Part shown: positions 26,828 to 35,721 of the stretch, piece by piece
How positions within the stretch are numbered: the stretch's first letter is position 1
Layout of the letters: each line of letters starts with the position of its first letter
DNA from: Flammeovirga sp. OC4
GTDB lineage: Bacteria; Bacteroidota; Bacteroidia; Cytophagales; Flammeovirgaceae
DNA: 52,741 nucleotides
NCBI RefSeq assembly: GCF_000812565.1
Contig: NZ_JTAM01000052.1
Span: 1 to 52,741, forward strand
Direction: 5' to 3'
Notes under the pieces: generated by a model
Databases searched by the model: none
Seen by the model: only the letters and a program-made list of their open reading frames with translations
Told to the model about the DNA's origin: nothing
Position numbers and translations under genes: made by a program

Positions 26828-28291
26828 TTAATATTTTACATAGAAAGTTTTCTTCTCCATGTATTGCTCAAAGCCATACTTTCCATCTTCTCCACCTGTT
26901 CCACTTAGTTTATAACCATTGTGGAAACCTTGATGCTGCTCACCATGACCTCTGTTCACATAGATTTCACCAAACTCTAAATCCTCATTCAATTGCATGA
27001 TTGTTTTGATGTCTTGAGTGAAGACCATCGCTGCTAAACCAAACTCACAATCGTTTGCGTATTCCACTACTTGATCAAACTCTTTGAATTTCAATACTGG
27101 AAGAATAGGACCAAAAGCTTCTTCATGTACCACTGTCATATCTTGTGTTACGTCAGTGATTACTGTAGGCTCAAACCAGAATCCTTTTTCGAACTCGCTT
27201 CCTGAAGGTTTTCCACCACCGTGAGCAATTGTTGCTCCTTCTTCAATGGACTTCGCTACTAAGTGCTCCATGTTTTTAATCTCCGAAGCATTTACTTTAG
27301 GTCCCATAGTAGAAGCTGCGTCCAATGGATTACCCACTTTGATGTTCTTCACTTTTTCCATGAATTTCTCCATGAATGCGTCATAGATATCCTCATGTAC
27401 ATACATTCTTTCGTTACATGTACATACCTGACCGCAATTATCAAAACGTGAATGGAAACATGCTTCCACTGCTTGATCGATATCCGCATCTGCAAATACG
27501 ATGGCAGGAGCTTTACCACCCAATTCCAATTGAACGTGTGCTAAATGCTCAGAAGCTGTTTTGAAGATTTGTTGACCTGCAGGTGTTGAACCTGTCATTG
27601 TCACCATTCTAGTGATTGGACTTGCTACTAAAGCATTACCCAATACTCTACCTTTACCCGTAACGATATTGATCAAACCAGCAGGGATACCCACTTTTTC
27701 TGCTAAGAAACCTAGCTCTAAAGTCGCTAAAGGTGTTTCTTGCGTAGGTTTTACAACAATGGCATTTCCCGCTATTAATGCTGGACCAATTTTTCTACCT
27801 GCCAACGCAAGCGGGAAGTTCCATGCTGTTATCGCTACAATCACACCACGAGGGATTTTTTGAATCCAAATTTGTTCTTTTGGATTGTTAGAAGGAATGA
27901 TGTCACCTTCAATATGTCTTGCCCAGTCGCATGCATATTCGATGAAAGTTGCTGTAACTTCCACCTCCATTTCTGCCACTGATAATAATTTTCCTTGTTC
28001 TCTTGTCAATAAGTTAGACAAGTAAGGTTTGTTGGCACGAATCTCTGCCGCAAATTTTCTTAATAAGTTCGCTCTTTCAATTGTAGGTACTTTTTTCCAA
28101 GCTTTTTGTGCTTTATCTGCTGCTTCTAATGCAAGATTTGCTTCATGCTCATCTCCCATTTGTACCTTACCTACCACTGCTTCATCAATAGGGCTGATCA
28201 CCTCTTCAGTCTCACCTGATGATGCCTCGATCCATTCACCATTGATAAATAATTTATATTCTTTTACTCCAGTTTCTGTTAAAGTGCTCAT
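26828..28291 (-). CDS. Aldehyde dehydrogenase, probable 3,6-anhydro-L-galactose dehydrogenase
   Basis: A 487-aa NAD(P)-dependent aldehyde dehydrogenase of the lactaldehyde/succinate-semialdehyde type. It has Asn158 in AWNFP, Glu257 in LELGGK and the nucleophile Cys290 in NCGQVC, with PFGPILPV-like AFGPILPVLKF further on. The family is close to AldA; in agar-degrading bacteria such an enzyme oxidises AHG to 3,6-anhydrogalactonate, the committed step. Gene order (just before the cycloisomerase) supports this. Full length, no signal peptide. A 150-base palindromic repeat lies 56 bases upstream, between it and the SDR gene. Confidence 0.9.
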   Translation of the reverse strand: MSTLTETGVKEYKLFINGEWIEASSGETEEVISPIDEAVVGKVQMGDEHEANLALEAADKAQKAWKKVPTIERANLLRKFAAEIRANKPYLSNLLTREQGKLLSVAEMEVEVTATFIEYACDWARHIEGDIIPSNNPKEQIWIQKIPRGVIVAITAWNFPLALAGRKIGPALIAGNAIVVKPTQETPLATLELGFLAEKVGIPAGLINIVTGKGRVLGNALVASPITRMVTMTGSTPAGQQIFKTASEHLAHVQLELGGKAPAIVFADADIDQAVEACFHSRFDNCGQVCTCNERMYVHEDIYDAFMEKFMEKVKNIKVGNPLDAASTMGPKVNASEIKNMEHLVAKSIEEGATIAHGGGKPSGSEFEKGFWFEPTVITDVTQDMTVVHEEAFGPILPVLKFKEFDQVVEYANDCEFGLAAMVFTQDIKTIMQLNEDLEFGEIYVNRGHGEQHQGFHNGYKLSGTGGEDGKYGFEQYMEKKTFYVKY

Positions 28292-28346
28292 AGTTTTTTG
28301 TTTTGGAAAATTAATTGAATGTAGAATGATAACTGAAGGTTTTTTT

Positions 28347-28496
28347 ATATCGCAAGTGTTAAGCCGGTAGGCGTCACTTGTGATTATCCATTGGCGAAGT
28401 CTCCCGACTTCGAGGTATATTTTTTATATTCGAAGTCAGGAGACTTCGCCAATATTCAGTTCCAAGTGACGCTATCGCTTAATACTTGAAACAGGG
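28347..28496 (-). repeat. Large palindromic repeat inside the catabolic operon, copy 1
   Basis: Nested inverted repeats: outer CAAGTGTTAAGC / GCTTAATACTTG, then GCGTCACTTG / CCAAGTGACGC, then a core stem of about 24 pairs starting ATTGGCGAAGTCTCC and closing with GGAGACTTCGCCAAT around an AT-rich loop. The same sequence in the opposite orientation is at 35500-35649. If transcribed it forms a single stem-loop of about 150 nt between the SDR and ALDH genes. Confidence 0.85.
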
Positions 28497-28523
28497 TGTT
28501 CACTTATCATTCAATCTATTTAA

Positions 28524-29294
28524 TTAGCGGCCCATCCAGCCACCATCTACAAGCATGATACTACCATGCATGTAAGCTGCTGCTTCTGATGCCAAGAATA
28601 CTACTGGACCTGCAAAGTCTTCTGGATCTCCCCAACGTGCAGCTGGAATTCTTGATAAAATTGAAGTTGATCTTTCCGGATCATTTCTTAAAGCCTCAGT
28701 ATTATCAGTGCTGATATATCCTGGAGCAATTGCGTTTACATTCACACCTTTACTCGCCCACTCATTGGCAAATGCCATTGTTAACTGACCTACAGCTCCT
28801 TTACTTGCTGCATAACCTGGCACTGTAATACCGCCTTGGAATGTCAATAATGAAGCCGTGAAAATCACTTTTCCTTCACCTCTTGCTACCATTTCTTTCC
28901 CGATTTCTCTTGTCAAGATAAATTGAGCATTTTGGTTCACTTCAATTACCGTATCCCACATTTCATCTGGGTGTTCCGCTGCTGGAGTTCTTAAAATAGT
29001 ACCGGCATTATTGACTAAAATATCTATTTGTGGATGATTTGCTTTTACTGTTAAAATGAAATCATACAACGCTTTTCTATCAGAAAAATCGCATTGGTAA
29101 GCTTTGAATTTTTTTCCTCTCTCCTCTACTTCTTTCTGTACTTCACTTCCTTCTAATTCTAATGATGCAGAAACGCCAATAATATCAGCTCCTGCTTCAG
29201 CAAGACCCACTGCCATTGCTTTACCAATACCTCTTTTACATCCTGTTACTAATGCTACTTTACCTTCTAGTTGGAATTTATTAAGAATGCCCAT
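28524..29294 (-). CDS. kduD: KduD-like SDR, probable 2,5-diketo-3-deoxygluconate 5-reductase
   Basis: A 256-aa classical SDR that resembles 2-deoxy-D-gluconate 3-dehydrogenase/KduD through its whole length. It shows FQLEGKVALVTGCKRGIGKAM, NNAG (ILVNNAGTILR), the YAASKGAVGQL active site, and the KduD-like tail PARWGDPEDFAGPVVFLAS with YMHGSIMLVDGGWMGR. Known KduD reduces 2,5-diketo-3-deoxygluconate to 2-keto-3-deoxygluconate. Paired with the upstream zinc-type dehydrogenase this would give a two-step C5 inversion of 2-keto-3-deoxy-L-galactonate to KDG, a route reported for AHG metabolism. The assignment is inferential but fits the kinase and aldolase. Cytoplasmic. Confidence 0.88.
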   Translation of the reverse strand: MGILNKFQLEGKVALVTGCKRGIGKAMAVGLAEAGADIIGVSASLELEGSEVQKEVEERGKKFKAYQCDFSDRKALYDFILTVKANHPQIDILVNNAGTILRTPAAEHPDEMWDTVIEVNQNAQFILTREIGKEMVARGEGKVIFTASLLTFQGGITVPGYAASKGAVGQLTMAFANEWASKGVNVNAIAPGYISTDNTEALRNDPERSTSILSRIPAARWGDPEDFAGPVVFLASEAAAYMHGSIMLVDGGWMGR

Positions 29295-29332
29295 TTTGCT
29301 ATTTTTTTATTTTTATTTGATAATATTATTTC

Positions 29333-29354
29333 GGGCAGACTCATAGGTCTGCCC
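29333..29354. repeat. Intercistronic hairpin
   Basis: GGGCAGAC / GTCTGCCC, perfect eight-base stem with loop TCATAG, then CCTACACG. It lies between the dehydrogenase stop and the SDR start. Similar GGGC...CCCCTAC hairpins are scattered as intergenic repeats in Bacteroidota; it may tune relative expression. Confidence 0.55.
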
Positions 29355-29371
29355 CTACACGCCCAACGATA

Positions 29372-30394
29372 TTAATTATCGTTACACTTAATTAGGTATT
29401 TCATCCCTTCAGGATTCTTGTCGATCTCATCAAATACAGATTGAATATTATCAAGAGAGTCTACTTTTGTAATTAGTTTTTCGAAAGGAACAAACCCTGA
29501 ATCAGCGATTCTAATTGCTTCTTCGTAATCATCTTCTTCGTATAATCTAGCCCCTAAAAGTTCAATTTCTGACCAGAAGAATTTAAATAAATCCACTTGC
29601 TTTTGCTCACCGCCATGGATGGCAACCATCACAATTCTACCTCTTACGTTCACGACTTCTGTCATGGTTTGTACACCCGGTGCAGAACCTGATACTTCAA
29701 AAGCACAGTCGATCATTTTCTCTCCTGTCAACTCTGCAATTCTCTCTGAAAGGTTTTCTTTTGCAGGGTTGATAGTTGTGAAACCTAATTCATTCAACAT
29801 TGAAAGACGTGTTTCATTTACTTCTGAAATGAATACGTTAGCTCCTTTTTCTTTTAAAACATAAGCGATCAATGTACCGATAGGACCACCGCCAATTACT
29901 AAGCAATTTTCGTCTTTTTCTACTCTACCAATCTTTACATCATGACATGCAACGGCCAATGGCTCAATAAATGCACCGTGCATTAAACTTAATTGCTCCG
30001 GTAATTTATGTAAGGTATAAGAAGGTACAGTCCATGAGTTTTGGAATGCTCCACTTGAATCAATACCAATAAATTTCAAGTTTTTACCAACATGCTTGAA
30101 TCCCTTATCAAAAGGATGCTCCTCTCCGAAATGTAAAGGTCTAACGGCTACTTTATCACCTACTTTTACATTTTCAACTCCTTCACCAACTTCTGCAACA
30201 ACAGCGGAAGCCTCATGTCCAACTGTTTGTGGAGGTGCTACTCTTTGATCCATTACGCCATGGAAAATATGTACATCCGTACCACATACTCCACAATACG
30301 CTACATCTAGCCTAACCTCTCCTTTACCTGGAGCAATTTGTTTGCCTTCACCAACACTGATCTTTCCTTTTGATTCGTAAAATGCTGCTTTCAT
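29372..30394 (-). CDS. Medium-chain alcohol dehydrogenase lacking the structural zinc lobe; probable 2-keto-3-deoxy-L-galactonate 5-dehydrogenase
   Basis: A 340-aa zinc-type sugar dehydrogenase (MDR family). The catalytic zinc ligands are Cys in YCGVCGTD, His-Glu in VGHEAS and Glu in FIEPLAVA. The NAD-binding turn is VIGGGPIGTLIA. The four Cys that normally bind structural zinc are absent: where the PCGxCxxC lobe is expected the protein has HFGEEHPFDKGFKHV. Related enzymes oxidise L-galactonate, L-idonate or sorbitol at C5. In this locus oxidation of 2-keto-3-deoxy-L-galactonate at C5 is the best guess. I chose the ATG over a TTG three codons upstream; the gap to the GH2 stop is 14 bases, so the genes are co-transcribed. 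Confidence 0.85.
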   Translation of the reverse strand: MKAAFYESKGKISVGEGKQIAPGKGEVRLDVAYCGVCGTDVHIFHGVMDQRVAPPQTVGHEASAVVAEVGEGVENVKVGDKVAVRPLHFGEEHPFDKGFKHVGKNLKFIGIDSSGAFQNSWTVPSYTLHKLPEQLSLMHGAFIEPLAVACHDVKIGRVEKDENCLVIGGGPIGTLIAYVLKEKGANVFISEVNETRLSMLNELGFTTINPAKENLSERIAELTGEKMIDCAFEVSGSAPGVQTMTEVVNVRGRIVMVAIHGGEQKQVDLFKFFWSEIELLGARLYEEDDYEEAIRIADSGFVPFEKLITKVDSLDNIQSVFDEIDKNPEGMKYLIKCNDN

Positions 30395-30408
30395 CGCCTT
30401 CAATTTTT

Positions 30409-32991
30409 TTAATTTAACTCTGCTAATATTTGTTCACTATCGTTCTTATCTGTACTAATAGTTAGTAGTACTTTGTCTGCGTCTAGCCCATCAACAGTAG
30501 CTTTAATCTCTACTTTACCTTCCTCTTTGGTAGACTGTAACACCAATAATGCTCTACCTTGATCTGTTTCAATTTTTCTTGAAACGTGAGGTTGCACATT
30601 CATATTTGATCCGTTGTCAACACCTAAAGCTCTGAGGTAAGAAGGAATCTCAAAGTCAATCACTTTTTCTAAATGTTTGACCGGGTTTCCATTTTTATCG
30701 ATTAATTGTGCTACTACATGAGCCACATCATATTGATTATTTGCTAGGACTTTTTGATCAATTGAAAGTTTTACCGCTACTGGTGCACTTGCAGTGATCA
30801 ATTCCGTTGTAAATACTTTTCCGTTTTTCTTGCCAATGGCTGTCAATCTACCTTCTTCGAATGGCACACCCCACTTATAAATGTGGTCTTCAAACTCGTC
30901 TAGCTTTCTTGTTCCTAAACTTTTGCCATTCAATTGCAATTCAATCTCTTCTGCATTAGAATAAAGCTCCACACTAATCATTTCGCCTTTTTCATAATTC
31001 CAGTGATTGTTAACATCATGCCATTCCCAAAGTGCTTTTTTCCATTTTTCAGGATTTCTAGCTACCAACTGACCTGTTTTCTTATCAATCTTATTAATAG
31101 ACTTTGCTAATTCTTGCGTAGCGATGTAAGTATGTGGACGCTCATCCCAAAGCGTTTTGATCATGTGGTATGATGGCTTTGTGAATCCTGCAAAATCCAC
31201 CATTCCGGCATCGTTACCTTTCGCTGGCCATGGTGCTCTGATTTCACCCAAATAATTAATACCTGTCCAGAAGAAAGTTCCTGCAATAAATGGACGATCC
31301 ATAATGGCTTTCCACTCATGATATTGTGCCAAGTTCTCCGTACCCATAATCACTTTGTCTGGATAGTTTTCGTGTCCATAATCATACAACACTCTTCTAT
31401 AGCTGTACCCTACAATATCTAATGATTTTCCGTAATCGGTTTCGTGAGAAGCCGATGGTAAAATACAGTTGGCAATCACCGGGCGAGATGTATCCATCTC
31501 TTTGGTCCATTGCACTAGCTTTCTAGCTGTTGAACCAATATTGTGTTCTTGTCTTGGTAAAACCGCTAATTGTTGTTGAATTTCTTTTCTTGAATGTGGA
31601 GGTTTTGACCAGAAGTAGTTACCCTTCCAATTCATATTGTTGAAGAATCCTGTCGCTTGAGAAATACGAGGATACGTCCACTCAATTTCGTTACCTATAC
31701 TCCACTGAAAAACTGAAGGGTGATTTCTATGTGATAAAATCACTGATTTCAGATCACTTTCTGCATATTCTTGGAAGTAGTTAGTATACCCTTCCGTTTC
31801 GTTATTTTGTGTTTTTTCTTTTTGATTAAAACGCTTGTCTTTTGGATAATCCCACTCATCAAAGAATTCATCTTGAACTAAGAATCCCATCTCATCACAC
31901 AAATCCAAAAACTCGTTAGAAGCAGGGTTGTGTGCTATTCTAATGGCATTACAACCTCCTTCTTTTAATACCGCTAATCTTCTTCTCCAAACATCTTTTG
32001 GTACAGCCGTTCCCACTAAACCTGCGTCATGGTGAAGGCAGACTCCTTTAATTTTTCTGTTACGTCCGTTCAAATAAAAACCGGAGTCTGCCTGAAAAGC
32101 AATACTTCTTACACCAAATTTGTTTGTTAGTTCGTCTATTATTCTACCGTTGTCAACCAGTTTAGTTTTAAGCGTGTATAGGAATGGATCGTCTACATCC
32201 CATAAGTTTGGATTGTTTAGTTTAGTTGAATGAATTACTAATCTATTTTTGTTCGCTTTTATCGTTTCTTTAGTTGAAATTTCAGCAACTACTTTTCCTT
32301 TTTGATCTATGATTTCATGGATTAAATCAATCTCTTTTCCTTCCTTGTAACCATTATTAATATCCGTTTCAATAGTTACTTCAGCTAATTGGTTGTTAAT
32401 AACGTTAGTCTTAATAAAAGTACCCCAAACCGGCACATGTAATTTGTCAGTGACAATCAACTCCACATTTCTGTAAATACCTGCACCCGTATACCATCTG
32501 CTATCAGCAAAGTTGCTATGGTTCACTTTTACCAATAATTCATTTTTTCCTTTTTTCTTAACATAAGGTGTCAAATCATAATGAAAAGGTGAATACCCGT
32601 AAGGATGGAAACCCAGCTTGTTACCATTAAGATAAACTTCTGAGTTATTATACACACCATCAAAAAGGATGAATGCATTTTGATCATCTGTCAATGGTAA
32701 TTCAAATTCCTTTTTGTACCATCCTATGCCACCACCATAAATATATCCGGTAGCTGGAGCAAACTCGTGATTGGCAGAATCGTACTGATTACCAATCACC
32801 CAATCGTGCGGTAATCTTACCGCTTCCCAAGAAGTAGCAGGGATATCACCTGCCTTCAATGTTGATTGGCTAGTATCTAAAAGTGCAAATTGCCAATCAA
32901 AATTAAAATCTGATTCCCTCCCTACTTCTGGAGTAGTATTTTGACACCCCAATATGACTAAAGCCAATAGACCATATACAAAGTTCCTCAT
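30409..32991 (-). CDS. GH2 beta-galactosidase, lipoprotein
   Basis: About 860 aa. With the ATG chosen it begins MRNFVYGLLALVILGC, a lipoprotein signal peptide; the frame is open for 20 more codons, which would bury this signal. Domain order is the GH2 sugar-binding jelly roll (VRLPHDWVIG, GVYNNSEVYLNG), an immunoglobulin-like domain, and the catalytic barrel with acid/base Glu435 in SIGNEIEW and probable nucleophile Glu552 in MGTEN. C-terminal Big_4/DUF4982-like domains follow. It should release galactose from the non-reducing ends of agaro- or porphyran-oligosaccharides, alternating with GH117. It is the first gene of the catabolic operon and has a duplicated promoter block upstream with a long leader of about 300 bases. 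Confidence 0.92.
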   Translation of the reverse strand: MRNFVYGLLALVILGCQNTTPEVGRESDFNFDWQFALLDTSQSTLKAGDIPATSWEAVRLPHDWVIGNQYDSANHEFAPATGYIYGGGIGWYKKEFELPLTDDQNAFILFDGVYNNSEVYLNGNKLGFHPYGYSPFHYDLTPYVKKKGKNELLVKVNHSNFADSRWYTGAGIYRNVELIVTDKLHVPVWGTFIKTNVINNQLAEVTIETDINNGYKEGKEIDLIHEIIDQKGKVVAEISTKETIKANKNRLVIHSTKLNNPNLWDVDDPFLYTLKTKLVDNGRIIDELTNKFGVRSIAFQADSGFYLNGRNRKIKGVCLHHDAGLVGTAVPKDVWRRRLAVLKEGGCNAIRIAHNPASNEFLDLCDEMGFLVQDEFFDEWDYPKDKRFNQKEKTQNNETEGYTNYFQEYAESDLKSVILSHRNHPSVFQWSIGNEIEWTYPRISQATGFFNNMNWKGNYFWSKPPHSRKEIQQQLAVLPRQEHNIGSTARKLVQWTKEMDTSRPVIANCILPSASHETDYGKSLDIVGYSYRRVLYDYGHENYPDKVIMGTENLAQYHEWKAIMDRPFIAGTFFWTGINYLGEIRAPWPAKGNDAGMVDFAGFTKPSYHMIKTLWDERPHTYIATQELAKSINKIDKKTGQLVARNPEKWKKALWEWHDVNNHWNYEKGEMISVELYSNAEEIELQLNGKSLGTRKLDEFEDHIYKWGVPFEEGRLTAIGKKNGKVFTTELITASAPVAVKLSIDQKVLANNQYDVAHVVAQLIDKNGNPVKHLEKVIDFEIPSYLRALGVDNGSNMNVQPHVSRKIETDQGRALLVLQSTKEEGKVEIKATVDGLDADKVLLTISTDKNDSEQILAELN

Positions 32992-33291
32992 TAGTTCTAT
33001 ACTTTTTATGCCACTGCCAACATACAAAGAGAGCTTGTATTGACATGACATTTCATTTTCAAATTGTTTTGTTTTGAAAACAGATTAATGGATCAAAATT
33101 GATGTAATTCTGTTTTCTGTTTTGATATTTTGAAATGTGTTTTATCACTTTTTTACGCATCATTTTTCTGCAAAAAAAATTAGTTAGACTTATTTTTAAG
33201 CATAAAAAATTAGAGTAAGTTTGTTCTCATAACACATTTTGTTTCCCATCTTTAAATGTTAAATTTGATCTAAAGATTCGTTTTGAATTTT

Positions 33292-33480
33292 GTCATTTCA
33301 TTTCAATCATTTCTTACTAAATCAGCTGCCAACTGACTTTAAAATTATAAGTGTCTGCAAAACCCTTAACAAAGATGGGAATTTTAAATTTATTTGCCTT
33401 ATCTTTGACTAGATCAAAACTGTACAACATAAAAACGAGGTATTTACACCTCGACAACTTTCTAAACAAGAAATACATAA
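33292..33480 (-). promoter_or_regulatory. Shared regulatory block, copy B (GH2 operon, between divergent GH2 and regulator genes)
   Basis: About 190 bases strongly similar, in the same orientation, to 42256-42447 upstream of susC. Conserved parts are AAGTGTCTGC, AAACCCTTAACAAAGATG, TTGACTAGATCAAAACTGT and ACAACT/CTAAACAA. On the minus strand TTTG (33370-33373) and TAATTTTA (33340-33347) are 22 bases apart and resemble the Bacteroidota -33/-7 promoter (TTTG, TAnnTTTG). The inverted repeat TTGACTAGATCAA (33405-33417) sits upstream of the -33, as expected for an activator site. The GH2 transcript would carry a leader of about 340 nt. Similarity is weaker towards 33250. Confidence 0.75.
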
Positions 33481-33533
33481 ATTACTCACAATCAATGTTT
33501 TTATGTTTTAAAAAACATTACTTTTTATGAATT

Positions 33534-35219
33534 ATGACTAGACAATTATTACATATTTTACTCCTATTTTTATCTAGTAATTTTACTCTTTTTGCAGGGG
33601 AATTTTCCAAGAATAATAACTCCCCCGAAAAAGAGGGACAGAAAAACGAAATTGTTCAGGAAAAATTGAGTGAAGATTTTGCCTTAAAGTTATACGGGGA
33701 AGCAGAAATGTTAAAATTCCTCCAACCGGACAGTGCCATTTCGCTTTATCAGTATGCAATTTCAGAATCAATCAAGTCGAAAGACAGTGTATTATGGATA
33801 AAGTCACTCACTAGTCTTTCTTACCTGTATGCACACAACGGAAATTTCGGTCATGCTTATGATGGATATTGGAGTGCACTGTCTTTGGCTAATCAAGTAA
33901 AAGACGATTTACTTCGAATAAATATCTATAATGGTTTGGGTTGGCTTTATAGCTTTTATGAAAGAAATAAACTTGCTGGACAATACTTTGATAAGGCCAT
34001 TTCAATCTGTAGGGAGAATAAAACAATAGATCCTTACATCGTTGTCGATAACTATTATGCGAAAGCTACCCTTGCTAGAAAAATGGATGACATTGAGAAG
34101 GCAAGAAACTACCTTGACAGCTGCGTTATTATTAAAGAAAGTATTACCAATGCCAGTGAAGATAGAAATGACAATAGCTTTATTGAGGCAGAATATGGCT
34201 ATCTACTTTATGAGGATGGTGAATATGATAAAGCATTAGCCCGACTGAAACCTCTTAATAAGTATTTTACTACTTATCAGCATAGTTACCTTGTTATTTA
34301 TGATTACTTTATTGGTAATATTTATCAAAAAAAGGGACAGCTTAAAATGAGTGAAAAATATTATGATAGCGCCTTAAAAGCGGGGCAACAACATAAAAGC
34401 CACTCTGACCTCATCCCTATTATCTATGAGGAACTTTCTAAAGTAAAACTTAAAACGGGCAAAACGAAAGAAGCCTATCAATTCCTTCAAAAAGCCAAAG
34501 AACTTAATGAAAAGCAGTATGGTAGTAGGAGTGTAAGCAATAGAAAATTTCTTGAGATCAAGGATCAATTCAGAAAAGAGCAAGAGAATCAAAAGAAAGT
34601 TTTACAAGAAAAAGAATTGGAACGATTGCTACAGGAAAGTAAAATCAACTATCTGCGTAACATTATTTTTTACATTACCATCTTTGCTTTAGTATTCCTT
34701 GTCTTCTTCATTTACAGAAACTTACGTAACAAATACAAGGCAGATAAACAGCTTTTCATTGAAAAACAGAAAATGGAAGAGCAAAAAATCAAAGAAGTAC
34801 TCGAAATTAAAAATAAAGAACTTACTGCTTCTGTGCTTCAGATCATTCAGCATGAAGAAACGTTAGCGGAAATTAAAAAAGAGCTGACCGAATTGAAGAA
34901 AGAACCTGATACAAATCAGATCAATAAGCTTTCAAAAAAGATCAACCTTAATACCAATAACAATTGGAAGGAATTTGAAGCACGTTTTGTAGAGGTGAAT
35001 GAAAATTTTTATAAAGAACTCAACGAAAGGTTCCCTAAGCTTACACAAGGTGATCAGAAGATATGTGCACTGATCAAACTCAATTTTGATAGTAAAGGAA
35101 TGGCTAAATTATTAGGTATTTCCACCGAATCGGTTCATACGACAAGATACCGTTTGAGAAAGAAATTAGGCTTGTCGAGACAGGATAACTTGGAGGAATT
35201 TATCTCTCATATCGGATAG
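33534..35219 (+). CDS. Membrane TPR regulator with C-terminal LuxR-like helix-turn-helix
   Basis: A 561-aa one-component transmembrane regulator. Order: signal peptide or N-terminal anchor (residues 1-21, ending LFAG), about seven TPR-like helical repeats (about 50-340) expected in the periplasm, a single membrane helix at about 376-395, a charged coiled coil (400-490), and a C-terminal helix-turn-helix (about 500-561) with GDQKICALIKLNF, MAKLLGISTESVHTTRYRLR and LGL typical of LuxR/Spo0A-like DNA-binding ends. Such proteins control polysaccharide loci in Bacteroidota. It is divergent from the GH2 operon and next to the duplicated regulatory block, so it is the leading candidate to bind that block. 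It has its own terminator. Confidence 0.88.
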   Translation: MTRQLLHILLLFLSSNFTLFAGEFSKNNNSPEKEGQKNEIVQEKLSEDFALKLYGEAEMLKFLQPDSAISLYQYAISESIKSKDSVLWIKSLTSLSYLYAHNGNFGHAYDGYWSALSLANQVKDDLLRINIYNGLGWLYSFYERNKLAGQYFDKAISICRENKTIDPYIVVDNYYAKATLARKMDDIEKARNYLDSCVIIKESITNASEDRNDNSFIEAEYGYLLYEDGEYDKALARLKPLNKYFTTYQHSYLVIYDYFIGNIYQKKGQLKMSEKYYDSALKAGQQHKSHSDLIPIIYEELSKVKLKTGKTKEAYQFLQKAKELNEKQYGSRSVSNRKFLEIKDQFRKEQENQKKVLQEKELERLLQESKINYLRNIIFYITIFALVFLVFFIYRNLRNKYKADKQLFIEKQKMEEQKIKEVLEIKNKELTASVLQIIQHEETLAEIKKELTELKKEPDTNQINKLSKKINLNTNNNWKEFEARFVEVNENFYKELNERFPKLTQGDQKICALIKLNFDSKGMAKLLGISTESVHTTRYRLRKKLGLSRQDNLEEFISHIG

Positions 35220-35260
35220 TAATGACGAATAAACGAATTCGACTTTAAGAGAAATTGAAT

Positions 35261-35300
35261 AACGTGTGCTGTAGTTTTTTGCTATGGCACACGTTTTTTT
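35261..35300 (+). terminator. Rho-independent terminator of the regulator gene
   Basis: Stem AACGTGTGC / GCACACGTT followed by seven T on the plus strand, about 40 bases after the regulator's stop codon. Confidence 0.9.
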
Positions 35301-35403
35301 ATATTTAAAACACTATGATTTGGATATAGTACGTGAGATACAAAGCATTGTACCCTTACCGAAGTAGGTATTAAATACCATATTGAAAGGATATCATTTT
35401 GTA

Positions 35404-35425
35404 GAGCCACAATGCCTTGTGGCTC
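35404..35425. repeat. Short intergenic hairpin, GGACG/CCTAC repeat family
   Basis: GAGCCACAA / TTGTGGCTC with a four-base loop, preceded by TTTTGTA and followed by ACGAACCA. These flanks are the reverse complement of those around the hairpin at 15800-15830, suggesting that a shared flank carries a variable stem. Confidence 0.5.
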
Positions 35426-35499
35426 ACGAACCATATAAAACATCAGTATAAAACCATGTAAACAATAATTGTGATCAAAAAACACCCTACTCACAATGG

Positions 35500-35649
35500 T
35501 TTCAAGTGTTAAGCGTTAGCGTCACTTGGAACCATTTATTGTCTCCCGACTTCGAATATAAATACCACACTTTCATTCATTTCGAAGTCGGGAGACTTCA
35601 CCAATGTATCATCACAAGTGACGCCTATCGGCTTAATACTTGCGATATA
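35500..35649 (+). repeat. Large palindromic repeat, copy 2
   Basis: Same repeat as 28347-28496 in opposite orientation. The core stem GTCTCCCGACTTCGAA / TTCGAAGTCGGGAGAC is perfect over 16 pairs; the outer arms are CAAGTGTTAAGCG and GGCTTAATACTTG. It sits in the 500-base convergent gap between the regulator and the glycan-binding protein gene, just before the latter's terminator. Confidence 0.85.
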
Positions 35650-35653
35650 ATAC

Positions 35654-35693
35654 AAAAAAATCCCCCATCAGCTTTTGAATGCCGATGAGGGAT
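35654..35693 (-). terminator. Rho-independent terminator of the susCD operon
   Basis: On the minus strand ATCCCTCATCGGC pairs with GCTGATGGGGGAT (two wobbles or mismatches) around a short loop and runs into TTTTTTT. It begins about 30 bases after the stop of the glycan-binding protein gene. Confidence 0.85.
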
Positions 35694-35721
35694 CTGAATC
35701 TATAAACTACTTATTCTGAAA

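Noticed and set aside
28347-28496. CRISPR-like array because of repeated arms
   Set aside because: The arms are inverted, not direct repeats, and there are no regular spacers or cas genes.
32992-33051. Longer GH2 start 20 codons upstream
   Set aside because: It would place a polar stretch before an evident lipoprotein signal peptide.
35282-35688. Two short open frames in the gap between regulator and glycan-binding protein
   Set aside because: They consist of a terminator, a short hairpin repeat and the large palindrome, which explain the open frames.
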